Assembly (NCBI GenBank): GCA_030833185.1
Contig: JAURHQ010000014.1
Span: forward strand, 1-37,330
Reading direction: 5' to 3'
Length of the DNA: 37,330 nt
DNA from: Gammaproteobacteria bacterium
GTDB taxonomy: Bacteria; Pseudomonadota; Gammaproteobacteria; Ga0077536
Below, piece after piece: positions 27,599 through 37,329 of the stretch. The translations under genes and the position numbers were made by a program. Each line of letters begins with the position of its first letter. Position 1 is the stretch's first letter. Below the pieces are notes generated by a model. The model had not been told where the DNA came from, did not search any database, and worked only from the letters and a program-made list of their open reading frames with translations.

Positions 27599-29094
27599 TG
27601 GCAGCCGTGCAGTCTTCGTCGGTACGCCTTGCGGATCTGGTGCGCGGTCTGGTCGCGCGCCCCTACGGCGGCGACTGCACGCTAACCGGGCTTGCGATTG
27701 ATAGCCGTTTGGTGCGCCCGGGCGACTGCTTTCTGGCCTACGCCGGCACGCGCGAAGACGGCGCCCGCTATATTCGCGCCGCGGCCGCCGCCGGCGCGGT
27801 AGCGGTGCTGACGGAAGCGGCCGATGTGCTGCCTGCACCGGGCATCCCGGTGCTCGGTATTCCCGGCTTGCGCGAACACCTGCCCACCCTCGCACGCCGC
27901 TTTTACGGCGACCCGGCGCAACACATGCGGCTGATTGCGATTACCGGCACCAAGGGTAAAACCACCACCGCCCACCTTTGCGCGCAGGCCCTGCAGACGA
28001 TTTACGGGCGCAGCGGCTATTTCGGCACGCTGGGCTATGGCGCGCTGGACGCGCTTGAGTCCGGGCCCAATACCACGCCTGATCCGGTGACCTTTCAGCG
28101 GGTGCTGTCGTCGCTAGCAGCAGAAGGCTGCGGGCATGTGGCGCTCGAAGCGTCCTCGCACGCCCTCGACCAAGGGCGCCTTGCGCAACTGCCGGTTGCG
28201 GTGGCCGTCTTCACCGGACTGGGCCACGACCATCTCGACTACCACGGCAGTCTGGCCGCCTACGGCGAAGCCAAACAAAGTCTGTTCCGCCTGCCGGGCT
28301 TGCAGGCCGCCGTGGTCAACGCCGACGACTCTTATGCGCCCCAGATGCTGGCGGCCCTGGCGCCGGGCACCCCCGCCTACACCTTCAGCCTCCGAGCCGA
28401 TGGCGCGCCGGTGGCGGTGCAGGCGCTGGCGGTGCGTTGTTCGCGCGAAGGCAGTGAAGTTGACCTGCGGACCTGGCAGGGCGAGTTCAGCTTGCAGAGC
28501 CCGCTGCTTGGCGAGTTCAACGTGCAGAATCTGTTGGCCGCGCTGACCGCGTTGATGGCCGCGGGCACGCCGGCCGCGACGGCAGTCGCCGCGCTGGCCA
28601 AGGCGCATCCCGTGCGCGGACGCATGGAACTCATCACCGGGACGTCGAACCAGCCGCTGGTCTGCGTGGATTACGCCCACACGCCCGACAGTCTGGAACG
28701 GGTGTTGCGCGCTTTGCGTCTGCCCGGTGTGGCGCGCCTGATCTGCGTGTTTGGCTGTGGCGGCGACCGCGACCGCAGCAAGCGCGGCCCCATGGGCGGC
28801 ATCGCCGAGCGCGACGCCGACCGCGTCATCGTCACCGCCGATAACCCGCGCAGCGAGGACCCCGCCACCATCGCCCATGAAATTTGCGCCGGCATGCGCG
28901 AGCCTGCGCGGACGCTGGTGGTGCTTGATCGGGCGGCGGCCATTCGTACTGCGCTGATGGAGGCCGGGCCGGCGGACGTGGTGCTGATTGCCGGCAAAGG
29001 TCATGAAAGCACGCAAACAGGCGGCGGCGCGGTGGTGGCATTTGACGACGTAGCGGTGGCGCGGGCCTTGTTGCAGGAGCTTGCCAATGCTTGA
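27595..29094 (+). CDS. murE: UDP-MurNAc-tripeptide synthetase MurE (meso-DAP adding)
   Basis: MurE adds the third amino acid to UDP-MurNAc-Ala-Glu. The 499-residue ligase has the ATP loop GTKGKTT at residues 118-124, EASSHALDQGR, DYAHTPDSLE, and the specificity motif DNPR at residues 416-419, which marks meso-diaminopimelate as substrate. This agrees with a Gram-negative wall. The start is ATG 27595, whose bases overlap the ftsI stop; an adjacent ATG at 27598 is also possible. It overlaps the murF start by eight bases. Confidence 0.98.
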   Translation: MMAAVQSSSVRLADLVRGLVARPYGGDCTLTGLAIDSRLVRPGDCFLAYAGTREDGARYIRAAAAAGAVAVLTEAADVLPAPGIPVLGIPGLREHLPTLARRFYGDPAQHMRLIAITGTKGKTTTAHLCAQALQTIYGRSGYFGTLGYGALDALESGPNTTPDPVTFQRVLSSLAAEGCGHVALEASSHALDQGRLAQLPVAVAVFTGLGHDHLDYHGSLAAYGEAKQSLFRLPGLQAAVVNADDSYAPQMLAALAPGTPAYTFSLRADGAPVAVQALAVRCSREGSEVDLRTWQGEFSLQSPLLGEFNVQNLLAALTALMAAGTPAATAVAALAKAHPVRGRMELITGTSNQPLVCVDYAHTPDSLERVLRALRLPGVARLICVFGCGGDRDRSKRGPMGGIAERDADRVIVTADNPRSEDPATIAHEICAGMREPARTLVVLDRAAAIRTALMEAGPADVVLIAGKGHESTQTGGGAVVAFDDVAVARALLQELANA

Positions 29095-29233
29095 AGGCAC
29101 ACTGGCCTGGGTGGCGGAGGCGACCGGCGGCGAGTTGCAGGGTGCGGACCTGCGCTTCGCCGGCCTCGGAACGGATACGCGCAACCTGAATGCCGGGCGA
29201 TCTGTTCGTGGCGCTGCGCGGCGAGCGCTTTGA
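29087..29233 (+). pseudogene. murF: N-terminal fragment of murF, out of frame with the rest
   Basis: The true murF start is the ATG at 29087, eight bases inside the end of murE. The frame encodes MLEGTLAWVAEATGGELQG and then FAGLGTDTRNL, the normal MurF N-terminus, but after CTG (29186-29188) it reads NAGRSVRG and stops at TGA 29231-29233. Skipping one base (A29189) continues in the frame [17 protein letters not shown], which is what MurF should have after TDTRNL. The fragment is therefore the first 34 codons of murF separated by a one-base insertion or a sequence error. Confidence 0.85.
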
Positions 29234-30461
29234 CGCCCACGAACTTGTCGCCGAGGCGCAAGCCCGCGGGGCCGTCGCGGCAGTGGTGGACCGGCCGGTA
29301 CAGGCGCCGGGTTTACCGCTGATCGTGGTGGCCGACACCCGCCGCGCGCTGGGCGATCTGGCGCGCGCCTGGCGCCGCCGCTTCGCCATTCCCGTCATCG
29401 CCATCACCGGCAGCAACGGCAAGACCACGACCAAGGAAATGGTCGCCAGCATTCTCCGCCAACAGGGCGCAACGCTGGCGACGCTGGGCAATCTGAACAA
29501 CGACATTGGCGTGCCCCTGACGCTCTTCAGGCTGGCCGCCAGCGATCGCTATGCGGTGATTGAAATGGGCGCCAACGGCCCCGACGACATCACGTCGCTG
29601 GTGGCAATCGCCGAACCGACCGTTGCGCTGGTCACCATGTGCGGTCCTGCGCATCTGCAGGGCTTCGGCTCGCTGGACGGCGTTGCCCGGGCCAAGGGCC
29701 AGATTTACAGCCGACTGAATTCGACGCATACGGCCTTGATCAACGTCGACGACCCGCATCACGCGCGCTGGCAGACCACGGCGGGCGCGGCCCGCATCCT
29801 GTGTTTTGGCCTGGGCGCGGACGCCACCGTCACGGCGACCGACATCCAGCCCGGCGGCCTTGGTGCCGGGTCGCAGTTCAGGCTGCGGGTAGGCGACGAG
29901 GCCGCGATGGTCACGCTGCCGCTCGACGGGTTGCACAACGTTCGCAACGCCTTGGCCGCTGCCGCCGTCGGCGCCGCGCTTGATTTGCCGATCGCCGTGA
30001 TCAAGGCCGGCCTCGAAGCGGTACCGCCGGTGAAAGGACGCCTCAACGTGCGCCGCCTGCCCACCGGCGCGACCCTGATCGACGATACCTACAACGCCAA
30101 TCCGGCCTCACTGGCCGCCGCGCTTGATTTGCTCGCGACCCAGCCGGGGGCCCGCTGGCTGGTGCTGGCGGATATGGGCGAACTTGGACCCTCGGCAGTT
30201 GAGTTGCACCGCGCGGCCGGACTGGCCGCACGGGGGGCCGGGGTGAGCCGACTGTTTGCCATCGGGCCGCTGACCGCCGCCGCCGCAGAGGCCTTTGGCG
30301 CGGACGGCTTGCGCTTTGCCACGCGAGACGACGCGCTCGCCGCGCTCCGCGAACAATTGACCGGGGACGTCACCGTGCTCTGCAAGGGCTCGCGTTCCAT
30401 GCAACTCGACCTGCTGGTAAAGGCCTTGCTGACGCCCGCTGAGGGGGCCCTATGCTGTTGA
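29190..30461 (+). CDS. murF: UDP-MurNAc-tripeptide:D-Ala-D-Ala ligase MurF, main reading frame (frameshifted)
   Basis: MurF adds D-Ala-D-Ala to complete the UDP-MurNAc-pentapeptide. This 423-residue frame holds the rest of the protein: [19 protein letters not shown], the ATP loop [52 protein letters not shown] and [11 protein letters not shown]. Joined to the 34 upstream codons it would give 457 residues, close to the 452 of E. coli. As it stands, the ATG at 29190 lies within a conserved motif and lacks a ribosome site, so it is not a natural start. Either the gene is mutated or one base has been wrongly added. It overlaps mraY by ten bases. Confidence 0.9.
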   Translation: MPGDLFVALRGERFDAHELVAEAQARGAVAAVVDRPVQAPGLPLIVVADTRRALGDLARAWRRRFAIPVIAITGSNGKTTTKEMVASILRQQGATLATLGNLNNDIGVPLTLFRLAASDRYAVIEMGANGPDDITSLVAIAEPTVALVTMCGPAHLQGFGSLDGVARAKGQIYSRLNSTHTALINVDDPHHARWQTTAGAARILCFGLGADATVTATDIQPGGLGAGSQFRLRVGDEAAMVTLPLDGLHNVRNALAAAAVGAALDLPIAVIKAGLEAVPPVKGRLNVRRLPTGATLIDDTYNANPASLAAALDLLATQPGARWLVLADMGELGPSAVELHRAAGLAARGAGVSRLFAIGPLTAAAAEAFGADGLRFATRDDALAALREQLTGDVTVLCKGSRSMQLDLLVKALLTPAEGALCC

Positions 30462-31534
30462 TGCTGGCCGAGTGGCTCGCGCAGTACGAGTCGGGATTCC
30501 GCGTATTTCAGTACCTGACCTTGCGCACGGTGCTGGCGGCCTTGACCGCGCTCTTCATCGCGCTGCTGGTGGGTCCCGAACTGATTAAACGCCTCACGCT
30601 GCGCCAGATTGGACAGACCGTCCGCGACGATGGCCCCAAGTCGCATCTTTCCAAGGCCGGCACGCCGACCATGGGTGGCGCGCTGATTCTGGTCTCGATT
30701 TCGCTCAGCACGCTGCTCTGGGGCAATTTATCCAACCGCTTCCTGTGGCCGGTGCTGCTGACCACGCTGGGCTTCGGCGTGATTGGCTGGGTTGACGATT
30801 ACCTCAAACTCTCGCGCAAGAACCCGAAGGGACTCGCCGCCCGCTACAAGTATTTCTGGCAGTCGGTCATCGCGCTGGCGGTGGCGACGCTGTTGTTCAA
30901 CACCGCGCTGGTCCCGGCTGAAACGCGACTCATCGTGCCGTTTTTCAAAGGCGTGTCGATTGAACTCGGGCTTCTCTATATCGCGCTGACCTACTTCGTC
31001 ATCGTCGGCACCAGCAACGCGGTCAACCTGACGGACGGACTCGATGGCCTTGCGATCCTGCCGACCGTGCTGGTGGCCGGGGCGCTGATCGTGTTCGCCT
31101 ACGTCACGGGCAACGTCAAGTTTTCGCATTACCTGGGTCTGCCGTATGTGCCGGGAGCGGGCGAAATGGGCGTCTTTTGCGGCGCGATCGTGGGCGCTGG
31201 GCTGGGCTTCCTGTGGTTCAACACCTATCCCGCGCAGATTTTTATGGGCGATATCGGCGCGCTCGCGCTGGGCGCGGCCTTGGGCATCGTGGCGGTGGTG
31301 GTCCGGCAGGAACTGGTGCTGTTCCTGATGGGCGGCGTGTTTGTGGCCGAGACGGTGTCGGTCATCCTGCAGGTCGCCTCCTTCAAGATGACCGGCAAGC
31401 GCATTTTCCGCATGGCGCCGCTGCATCATCACTTTGAGCTCAAGGGCTGGCCGGAACCGCGGGTCATTGTGCGGTTCTGGATTATCACCGTGGTGCTGGT
31501 GCTGGCCGGCCTTGCCACCTTGAAGCTGCGATGA
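30452..31534 (+). CDS. mraY: Phospho-MurNAc-pentapeptide transferase MraY
   Basis: MraY attaches phospho-MurNAc-pentapeptide to undecaprenyl phosphate, forming lipid I in the inner membrane. The 360-residue protein has about ten membrane segments and the active-site motifs [17 protein letters not shown] (the Asp pair), [27 protein letters not shown] and the histidine-rich [11 protein letters not shown]. The start at 30452 aligns [16 protein letters not shown] with E. coli MLVWLAEHLVKYYSGF. It overlaps both murF and murD. Confidence 0.98.
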   Translation: MLLMLAEWLAQYESGFRVFQYLTLRTVLAALTALFIALLVGPELIKRLTLRQIGQTVRDDGPKSHLSKAGTPTMGGALILVSISLSTLLWGNLSNRFLWPVLLTTLGFGVIGWVDDYLKLSRKNPKGLAARYKYFWQSVIALAVATLLFNTALVPAETRLIVPFFKGVSIELGLLYIALTYFVIVGTSNAVNLTDGLDGLAILPTVLVAGALIVFAYVTGNVKFSHYLGLPYVPGAGEMGVFCGAIVGAGLGFLWFNTYPAQIFMGDIGALALGAALGIVAVVVRQELVLFLMGGVFVAETVSVILQVASFKMTGKRIFRMAPLHHHFELKGWPEPRVIVRFWIITVVLVLAGLATLKLR

Positions 31535-32886
31535 GCGCGACTCAGCCCATCCCCGCCATCTATGCCGGGCAGCATTGGGGCGTGTTCGGCCTCGGGCTGA
31601 CCGGCCTGTCCTGCGCCCGTCATCTGTTGGCGCGGGGCGCGCGACTGACCTGCGTCGACACGCGAGCGGCCCCGCCGCTGCTGGACGCCGTGCGCGCGCT
31701 CTCCCCGGACATCGCGACCCGCTGCGGCGAGTTGCCGGCGGATGTTTTCGGCGCCTGCGACGACGTGGCCGTCAGTCCGGGCGTGCCGCTGGACCATCCG
31801 TCACTGCTGGCGCGCACCGGCCCGCTGCTGGGCGATATTGCCCTGTTTCGGCGTGCGGCCAACGCCCCGCTGCTGGGCATTACCGGCTCGAACGGCAAGA
31901 GCACGGTGACCACCCTGGTCTGGCAGATGCTGGCCCGCGCAGGGCAGGTGGTGCGGGCTGGCGGCAACCTCGGCACGCCGGCGCTCGACCTGCTGGAAGG
32001 GCAGGCGCCCGACTGCTATGTGCTGGAACTTTCCAGCTTTCAGCTCGACCTGACCCCCGATCTGGCTGCCGAAGTCGCGTGCGTACTCAACCTGTCGGCC
32101 GACCATCTTGATCGGCATGGCAGCCTTGAGGCCTACGCTGGCGCCAAGGCGCGCATTTTGCGCGGCGCGCGGCACCTGGTGCTGAATGCTGACGACCCGC
32201 TGGTGGTCGCGATGGCGCCAAGGGGGCAGACCGTGCGCTGGTTCGGCAGCCACCGCGCGCAGGCTCACTATCATCTGGCCGAGCACGCGGGGCAGCGCTG
32301 GCTGTGCTGCGGCGACGAGCCCGTGATCGCGGCCGCCGAACTCGGCATCAAGGGCCAGCACAACGAGCTCAACGCCCTGGCTGCCTTGGCCATGACCGAC
32401 TGCATGGGGCTCGCACGCGACGCCCAGTGCGCGACGCTGCGCGAGTTCACGGGGCTGGAACACCGCTGCCGCGAAGTCGCCACGCATGCTGGCGTCAGCT
32501 GGTACGACGATTCCAAGGGCACCAATATCGGCGCGGCCAGCGCCGCGATCGCCGGCATCATGCACGGGCGGCGCGGGGTGCTGATTGCCGGCGGTCAGGG
32601 CAAGGGCGCTGACTTTCGCGAACTGCGCGAGGCCGTTGCCGGCCGGGTGCACACGCTGGTGCTGATTGGCGAAGACGCCCCGCTGCTCGCCAACGCGCTG
32701 GGCGATCTGGCGCAGATCGAATTCGCCGCCAGCATGCCGCAGGCGGTGGCGCTGGCCGCCGCCGCCGCACGGCCGGGTGACGCCGTACTGCTAAGCCCGG
32801 CCTGCGCCAGCTTCGATATGTTTGAGGGCTACGCCCATCGCGGCCGGGTCTTTGCCGCAGCGGTGGAGGCGCAGATCAGCGCATGA
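31531..32886 (+). CDS. murD: UDP-MurNAc-L-alanine:D-glutamate ligase MurD
   Basis: MurD adds D-glutamate to UDP-MurNAc-L-Ala. The 451-residue ligase shows [17 protein letters not shown] (UMP-binding Rossmann motif), the ATP loop [59 protein letters not shown], and [22 protein letters not shown] at the C-terminus. All are typical, and the length is that of the family. It overlaps mraY and ftsW by four bases each. Confidence 0.98.
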   Translation: MSATQPIPAIYAGQHWGVFGLGLTGLSCARHLLARGARLTCVDTRAAPPLLDAVRALSPDIATRCGELPADVFGACDDVAVSPGVPLDHPSLLARTGPLLGDIALFRRAANAPLLGITGSNGKSTVTTLVWQMLARAGQVVRAGGNLGTPALDLLEGQAPDCYVLELSSFQLDLTPDLAAEVACVLNLSADHLDRHGSLEAYAGAKARILRGARHLVLNADDPLVVAMAPRGQTVRWFGSHRAQAHYHLAEHAGQRWLCCGDEPVIAAAELGIKGQHNELNALAALAMTDCMGLARDAQCATLREFTGLEHRCREVATHAGVSWYDDSKGTNIGAASAAIAGIMHGRRGVLIAGGQGKGADFRELREAVAGRVHTLVLIGEDAPLLANALGDLAQIEFAASMPQAVALAAAAARPGDAVLLSPACASFDMFEGYAHRGRVFAAAVEAQISA

Positions 32887-34103
32887 CTCAGGCGGTTCGC
32901 AAACCCGTGCCCGTGATGCGCATCCACGATGAGCCGCGCTTTGACCCGTGGTTTGTTTTCGCGCTGGTGACCTTGGTCGCACTCGGCATCGTGATGGTCG
33001 CCTCGGCCTCAATCGCGCTCGGCGCCCGGAATCACGGCACGGAGTTTTATTACGCCAAGCGCCACCTCTTTTCGCTGAGCATGGGCAGCCTTTTCGGCTA
33101 CATGCTCTACCGCGCCGGGCTCGATACCATCCGGCGCTACAGCGTCTACGGGCTAGGGATTTCAATCCTGTTGTTGATGGCGGTGCTGGTGCCGGGCATT
33201 GGCCATCGCGTCAACGGCGCCTGGCGCTGGCTGTCGATCGGCGGTGTGACCGTTCAGGCCTCCGAAGTCGCCAAGCTCGGCATCATCGTGTATCTGGCGG
33301 GCTATCTGGTGCGCCATCAACTGCAGGTCCAGCAGCATCTGTGGGGCTTCGCGAAGCCGATCGGCGTGTTTGGGATCATCGCCCTGCTGCTACTGGCCGA
33401 GCCCGATATGGGGACCACCATCGTGCTGGCGGCGACGACGCTGGGCATGGTGCTGCTGGCCGGCGCGCCAATCCCCACGTTCATCGGGGCGGGCTCGATT
33501 CTGGCAACGCTGGTCGGTGTCCTGATCGTGATGGAACCCTACCGCCTCGCCCGTTTGAGCAGCTACCGCAACCCTTTCGAGCATGCCGAGACCTCGGGCT
33601 ACCAGCTCGTGCAGTCGCTGATCGCCTTCGGGCGCGGCGAGTGGACCGGTGTCGGACTCGGCAACAGCGTGCAGAAGTTGTTCTATCTGCCGGAAGTGCA
33701 CACCGACTTTATTTTCGCCGTGATCGGTGAAGAACTTGGCCTTGCCGGCACGGTGTCGGTGATTCTGCTGTTCCTGTTTCTGGTCTGGCGCATCTTTCGC
33801 ATTGGTGAACGGGCCGAGCGGATGGGCCAGACCTATGGCGCCAATCTGGCCTACGGCGTGGCCTTGCTGGTGGGCCTTGAGTCCTTCATCAACATCGGCG
33901 TGAACATGGGCTTCTTCCCGACCAAGGGACTGACCTTGCCCTTCATCAGCTATGGCAACAACAGCACCATGGTGCTTTGTGCGGCGATGGCGCTGGTGCT
34001 GCGGGTGGCGCATGAATCGCGTACCGACCGCTCGGCGGTCACGCCGCCCGCCGAGCCGCCGCCCGTCATCGACGGGCCACCCACGGAGCTTGCGCATGGC
34101 TAG
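32883..34103 (+). CDS. ftsW: Septal peptidoglycan glycosyltransferase FtsW
   Basis: FtsW, a SEDS polymerase, links lipid II into glycan strands at the septum together with FtsI. The 406-residue protein has about ten membrane segments; motifs seen are GHRVNGAWRWLSIGG, LAEPDMGTTIVL, FIFAVIGEELGLAG and NIGVNMGFFPTKGLTLPFISYG. The last motif continues NNSTMV where most family members have GGSS or a similar small-residue run, a modest deviation. The C-terminal tail is long and proline-rich. It overlaps murD by four and murG by eight bases. Confidence 0.97.
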   Translation: MTQAVRKPVPVMRIHDEPRFDPWFVFALVTLVALGIVMVASASIALGARNHGTEFYYAKRHLFSLSMGSLFGYMLYRAGLDTIRRYSVYGLGISILLLMAVLVPGIGHRVNGAWRWLSIGGVTVQASEVAKLGIIVYLAGYLVRHQLQVQQHLWGFAKPIGVFGIIALLLLAEPDMGTTIVLAATTLGMVLLAGAPIPTFIGAGSILATLVGVLIVMEPYRLARLSSYRNPFEHAETSGYQLVQSLIAFGRGEWTGVGLGNSVQKLFYLPEVHTDFIFAVIGEELGLAGTVSVILLFLFLVWRIFRIGERAERMGQTYGANLAYGVALLVGLESFINIGVNMGFFPTKGLTLPFISYGNNSTMVLCAAMALVLRVAHESRTDRSAVTPPAEPPPVIDGPPTELAHG

Positions 34104-35172
34104 GCGCGTACTGATTCTTGCGGGCGGCACCGGCGGGCATATCTATCCCGCGCTGGCGGTGGCCGACGTGCTGCGTCAGCAGGATGTGGGCCTGCGCTGG
34201 CTGGGTGCGGCCGGCGGCATGGAAGGCCGCATCGTGCCCGGTGCCGGCATCGAACTGGTTGAGATGGTGGTCTCCGGGCTGCGCGGACGGGGCTGGCGCG
34301 GCTGGTTGCTGGCGCCATTCACGCTGCTGGTGGCGACCGCGCGGGCGGTGACGGCGATACGCGCATTCCAGCCCGGCGTGGTGCTGGGGATGGGCGGCTT
34401 TGTCAGCGGCCCCGGCGGGCTTGCGGCCTGGCTGTGCCGGCGCCCGCTGGTGATTCATGAACAAAACGCCATCCCGGGCCTGACCAACCGTTTGCTGGCG
34501 CGACTCGCGACCCGCGTGCTGGAGGCCTATCCGGGCAGCTTCAGCGCCGCGCATCGCGCGCTGACCACCGGCAATCCGGTGCGTGCCGCAATCGCCGCGC
34601 TGGCCGGGCAGATTCGCGCCTCGCGTCCGGCCGGAGCGCCCCTGCGGGTGCTGGTGCTGGGCGGCAGTCGCGGTGCGCGCCGACTCAACACCGTGCTGCC
34701 GGCAGCGCTTGCCCGTCTGGCGGCGCAGCCGCTGGAAGTCTGGCATCAAACCGGTGAGGTCGACCTCGCGAGCACCCGCGCGGCCTACGCGGCGGCGGTG
34801 CCCGGCGCGCGCGTGGACCCCTTCATCACCGACATGCCGGCCGCCTATCAATGGGCCGATGTGGTGGTGTGCCGGGCCGGCGCCATGACGATTGCGGAAC
34901 TGGCCGCCGCGGGGCTGCCAGCGGTGCTCGTGCCATTCCCGCACGCGGTCGACGACCACCAGACGGCCAATGCGCGTTATCTGGCAGACGCCGGTGCGGC
35001 CGTGCTGATGGCCGATGCCGCGCTGACCGCCGAAGACTTGGCGGCGCAACTCCAACGCTGGGCCGCGGACCGCGACCTGCTGACGCAGATGGGCGCCAAG
35101 GCGCGCGCGCTGGCGCAACCAATGGCGGCCGACACGGTCGCCCATCACTGTCTGGACCTGCTCCATGCATAA
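34096..35172 (+). CDS. murG: UDP-GlcNAc:lipid I N-acetylglucosaminyltransferase MurG
   Basis: MurG converts lipid I to lipid II at the inner face of the membrane. The 358-residue GT28 enzyme has the glycine-rich LAGGTGGHIYPALAVA near the N-terminus, a second G loop region GMGGFVSGPGGLAAWL, HEQNAIPGLTNRLLA, VLGGSRGARRLN, and the UDP-binding VVCRAGAMTIAELAAAGLPAVLVPFPHAVDDHQTANA. The ATG at 34096 overlaps the ftsW stop (34101-34103); the frame is open further upstream but this start gives the family N-terminus. Confidence 0.98.
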   Translation: MARRVLILAGGTGGHIYPALAVADVLRQQDVGLRWLGAAGGMEGRIVPGAGIELVEMVVSGLRGRGWRGWLLAPFTLLVATARAVTAIRAFQPGVVLGMGGFVSGPGGLAAWLCRRPLVIHEQNAIPGLTNRLLARLATRVLEAYPGSFSAAHRALTTGNPVRAAIAALAGQIRASRPAGAPLRVLVLGGSRGARRLNTVLPAALARLAAQPLEVWHQTGEVDLASTRAAYAAAVPGARVDPFITDMPAAYQWADVVVCRAGAMTIAELAAAGLPAVLVPFPHAVDDHQTANARYLADAGAAVLMADAALTAEDLAAQLQRWAADRDLLTQMGAKARALAQPMAADTVAHHCLDLLHA

Positions 35173-36577
35173 GCCCGAGACGCTGCCGATGCACAACGTC
35201 CGACGCATCCACTTTGTGGGCGTCGGGGGTGCCGGGATGAGCGGGCTGGCCGAGGTGTTTCATAACCTGGGCTATGCCATTTCGGGCTCTGATCAGGCGT
35301 CGAACCGGATGACGGAGCAGCTCGCGCGTCTGGGCGTCGCGATTTCGGTGGGCCACGCGGCCGAACACGCGGCGCAGGCCGACGTGGTGGTCTATTCCAG
35401 TGCCATCCCGGCTGACAATCCGGAACTGCTGGCCGCGCGGGCGCGCCGGGTGCCCATCGTGCCGCGCGCCGAAATGCTGGCCGAACTGATGCGTTTTCGC
35501 AGCGGCATTGCCATCGCCGGCACCCACGGCAAAACGACGACCACCAGCCTCATGGCCAGCGTGCTGGCCGAGGGCGGGCTTGACCCGACCTTTGTCATCG
35601 GCGGGCTCTTGCACAGCGCCGACTCGCACGCCCGCCTGGGCACCGGCCACTATCTGGTGGCGGAAGCCGATGAGAGCGATGCGTCCTTCCTGCTCCTCAA
35701 TCCCCTGATGGCGGTGTTGACCAACATCGACGCCGACCACATGGACACCTACCAGCAGGATTTCGAGCGCCTGCGCGGCAGCTTTCGCGATTTCTTCCGC
35801 CGCTTGCCGTTTTACGGGGTGGCGGTGATTTGCGCCGACGACCCCAACGCCGCGTCGCTGGTCGACCAGTTACACACGCGGGTCATCACCTATGGCCAGC
35901 AGCAGGACGCGGACATCCAGGGTTATGACATCGAATTACGCGGCACCCGGTCGCGCTTTCGCGTGCGTCGCCGCGGCGTGGCCGACGATTTTGAAGTCAC
36001 CCTCAATATGCCCGGACGGCACAACGCGCTGAATGCGTTGGCGGCCATTGCGGTCGCCGGCGAGCTGGGCATTTCCGATGCGGCGGTCGCGCGCGCCCTG
36101 GGGAGTTTTCAGGGCGTGGGCCGGCGCTGCCAGGTGCGCGGCCGCACCCGCTTTGGCAACGCGCTGGTGACGGTGATTGATGATTACGGCCATCACCCGC
36201 GCGAACTCGCCGCGATGATCAGAACCGCCCGCGAAAGCTGGGCCGGGACCCGCTTGGTGCTGGCCTTCCAGCCCCATCGTTACAGCCGTACGCGCGACTT
36301 GTTTGAAGATTTTGCCGAGGTGCTGAGCGGCGTCGACGTGTTGCTGCTCCTCGACATCTACAGCGCCGGTGAGAAGCCGCTGCCGGGCGCCGACGCCCGC
36401 GCGCTGTGCCGATCGATTCGCGCCCGCGGCGCCGTCGACCCGGTGTTTGTATCCGGGCCGGACAAGCTGCCTGAAGCGCTGGCCGGCGTGGTCAGGGATG
36501 ACGACCTGGTAATGCTGCTGGGCGCCGGCAGTATCGGCCGCGTCGCCGAGCGTCTGCACTACGAGGCGGACGCCTGA
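35165..36577 (+). CDS. murC: UDP-MurNAc:L-alanine ligase MurC
   Basis: MurC adds L-alanine to UDP-MurNAc. The 470-residue ligase has IHFVGVGGAGMSGLAEVFHNLGY, the SGSDQ motif, the ATP loop GTHGKTTTTSLMA, AEADESDASFLLLNP, NIDADHMDTY, GRHNALNALAAIAVA, DDYGHHPREL and FQPHRYSRTRDLFEDFAEVL. The ATG at 35165 overlaps the end of murG by eight bases; an internal ATG at 35189 (MHNVRRIHFVG) is the alternative and gives the more usual N-terminus. murB starts two bases after its stop. Confidence 0.97.
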   Translation: MHKPETLPMHNVRRIHFVGVGGAGMSGLAEVFHNLGYAISGSDQASNRMTEQLARLGVAISVGHAAEHAAQADVVVYSSAIPADNPELLAARARRVPIVPRAEMLAELMRFRSGIAIAGTHGKTTTTSLMASVLAEGGLDPTFVIGGLLHSADSHARLGTGHYLVAEADESDASFLLLNPLMAVLTNIDADHMDTYQQDFERLRGSFRDFFRRLPFYGVAVICADDPNAASLVDQLHTRVITYGQQQDADIQGYDIELRGTRSRFRVRRRGVADDFEVTLNMPGRHNALNALAAIAVAGELGISDAAVARALGSFQGVGRRCQVRGRTRFGNALVTVIDDYGHHPRELAAMIRTARESWAGTRLVLAFQPHRYSRTRDLFEDFAEVLSGVDVLLLLDIYSAGEKPLPGADARALCRSIRARGAVDPVFVSGPDKLPEALAGVVRDDDLVMLLGAGSIGRVAERLHYEADA

Positions 36578-36579
36578 AG

Positions 36580-37254
36580 ATGAACAGACGCGAGGCAACC
36601 GCGAGGGCAATGCAAGTGGCTGAGGGTGAAGAAGCAAGCGTGCTGAACAGTCCGGCGTGGCTGACGGGGCTGTCCTTGCGTGGGCGACTGCGGTCGCATG
36701 AGCCCATGTCCAGGCACTGCACCTGGCGGGCCGGCGGCGCGGCCGAGCGGCTGTTCGAGCCGGCCGATCTGGCGGATCTGGTGAGCTTCCTGCAGGCGGC
36801 GCCGCTGGCCGAGCCGCTGACCCTGATTGGTTTTGGCAGCAATCTGCTGGTGCGTGACGGCGGCCTTCCCGGCACGGTCATCCTGACCGCCGGCGTCTTC
36901 GGCCAGTTGCGTTGGCTGGACGAGCGGCGGGTAGAGGCAGGCGCTGGTGTCGCCTGCGCCAAGGTGGCTCGTCAGGCCGCCCGCCGCCAGTTGGGCGGCG
37001 GTGAATTTCTGGGCGGCATTCCGGGCACGATTGGCGGCGCGCTGGCAATGAACGCGGGCGCCTTCGGGCATGAAATCTGGTCGCTGGTCGAGGCGGTAGA
37101 AACCCTTAGCCGCGGCGGTCGCGTGCAGCGTCGCCCGGCGGCTGAATTCCGCGCCAACTATCGGCAACTGGAAGGCCTGAACGAAGAATGGTTTGTCTCG
37201 GGCACGCTGCGCTTTGACGTCGACGCCAGCACCACCAACTTCCAGCAACCTTGA
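36580..37254 (+). pseudogene. murB: UDP-N-acetylenolpyruvoylglucosamine reductase MurB, truncated at the C-terminus
   Basis: MurB reduces the enolpyruvyl group made by MurA to give UDP-MurNAc, using NADPH and FAD. This frame encodes 224 residues: HCTWRAGGAAERLFEPADL, IGFGSNLLVRDGGLPG, GGGEFLGGIPGTIGGALAMNAGAFG and EWFVSGTLRFDVDA, that is the whole FAD domain and the start of the substrate domain. It then stops at 37252, where intact MurB would continue for roughly 80 more residues including the GSVFRNP-type motif with the catalytic Ser and the C-terminal Glu. No other frame in the remaining 76 bases restores that domain. The break may be a real insertion or an assembly join. Confidence 0.8.
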
Positions 37255-37261
37255 GACCTTT

Positions 37262-37329
37262 GTTGACGCGATCGCGAGGCGAAGCTCGGGATGTGCCAGT
37301 TCCCTTAGCTCGCGAAATCGCGTGACAAC
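37262..37329. repeat. Imperfect inverted repeat after truncated murB
   Basis: GTTGACGCGATCGCGAG (37262-37278) matches the complement of 37309-37329 at all 17 bases with two 2-base gaps; the loop is 30 bases. The sequence is less GC-rich than the neighbouring genes and encodes nothing I recognise. It could be the end of an inserted element or a structured spacer; the window ends one base later. Confidence 0.55.

Noticed and set aside
29180-29195. Programmed ribosomal frameshift in murF
   Set aside because: No slippery heptamer, stop codon at the shift site or upstream stimulatory ribosome site is evident; an indel or base error is simpler.
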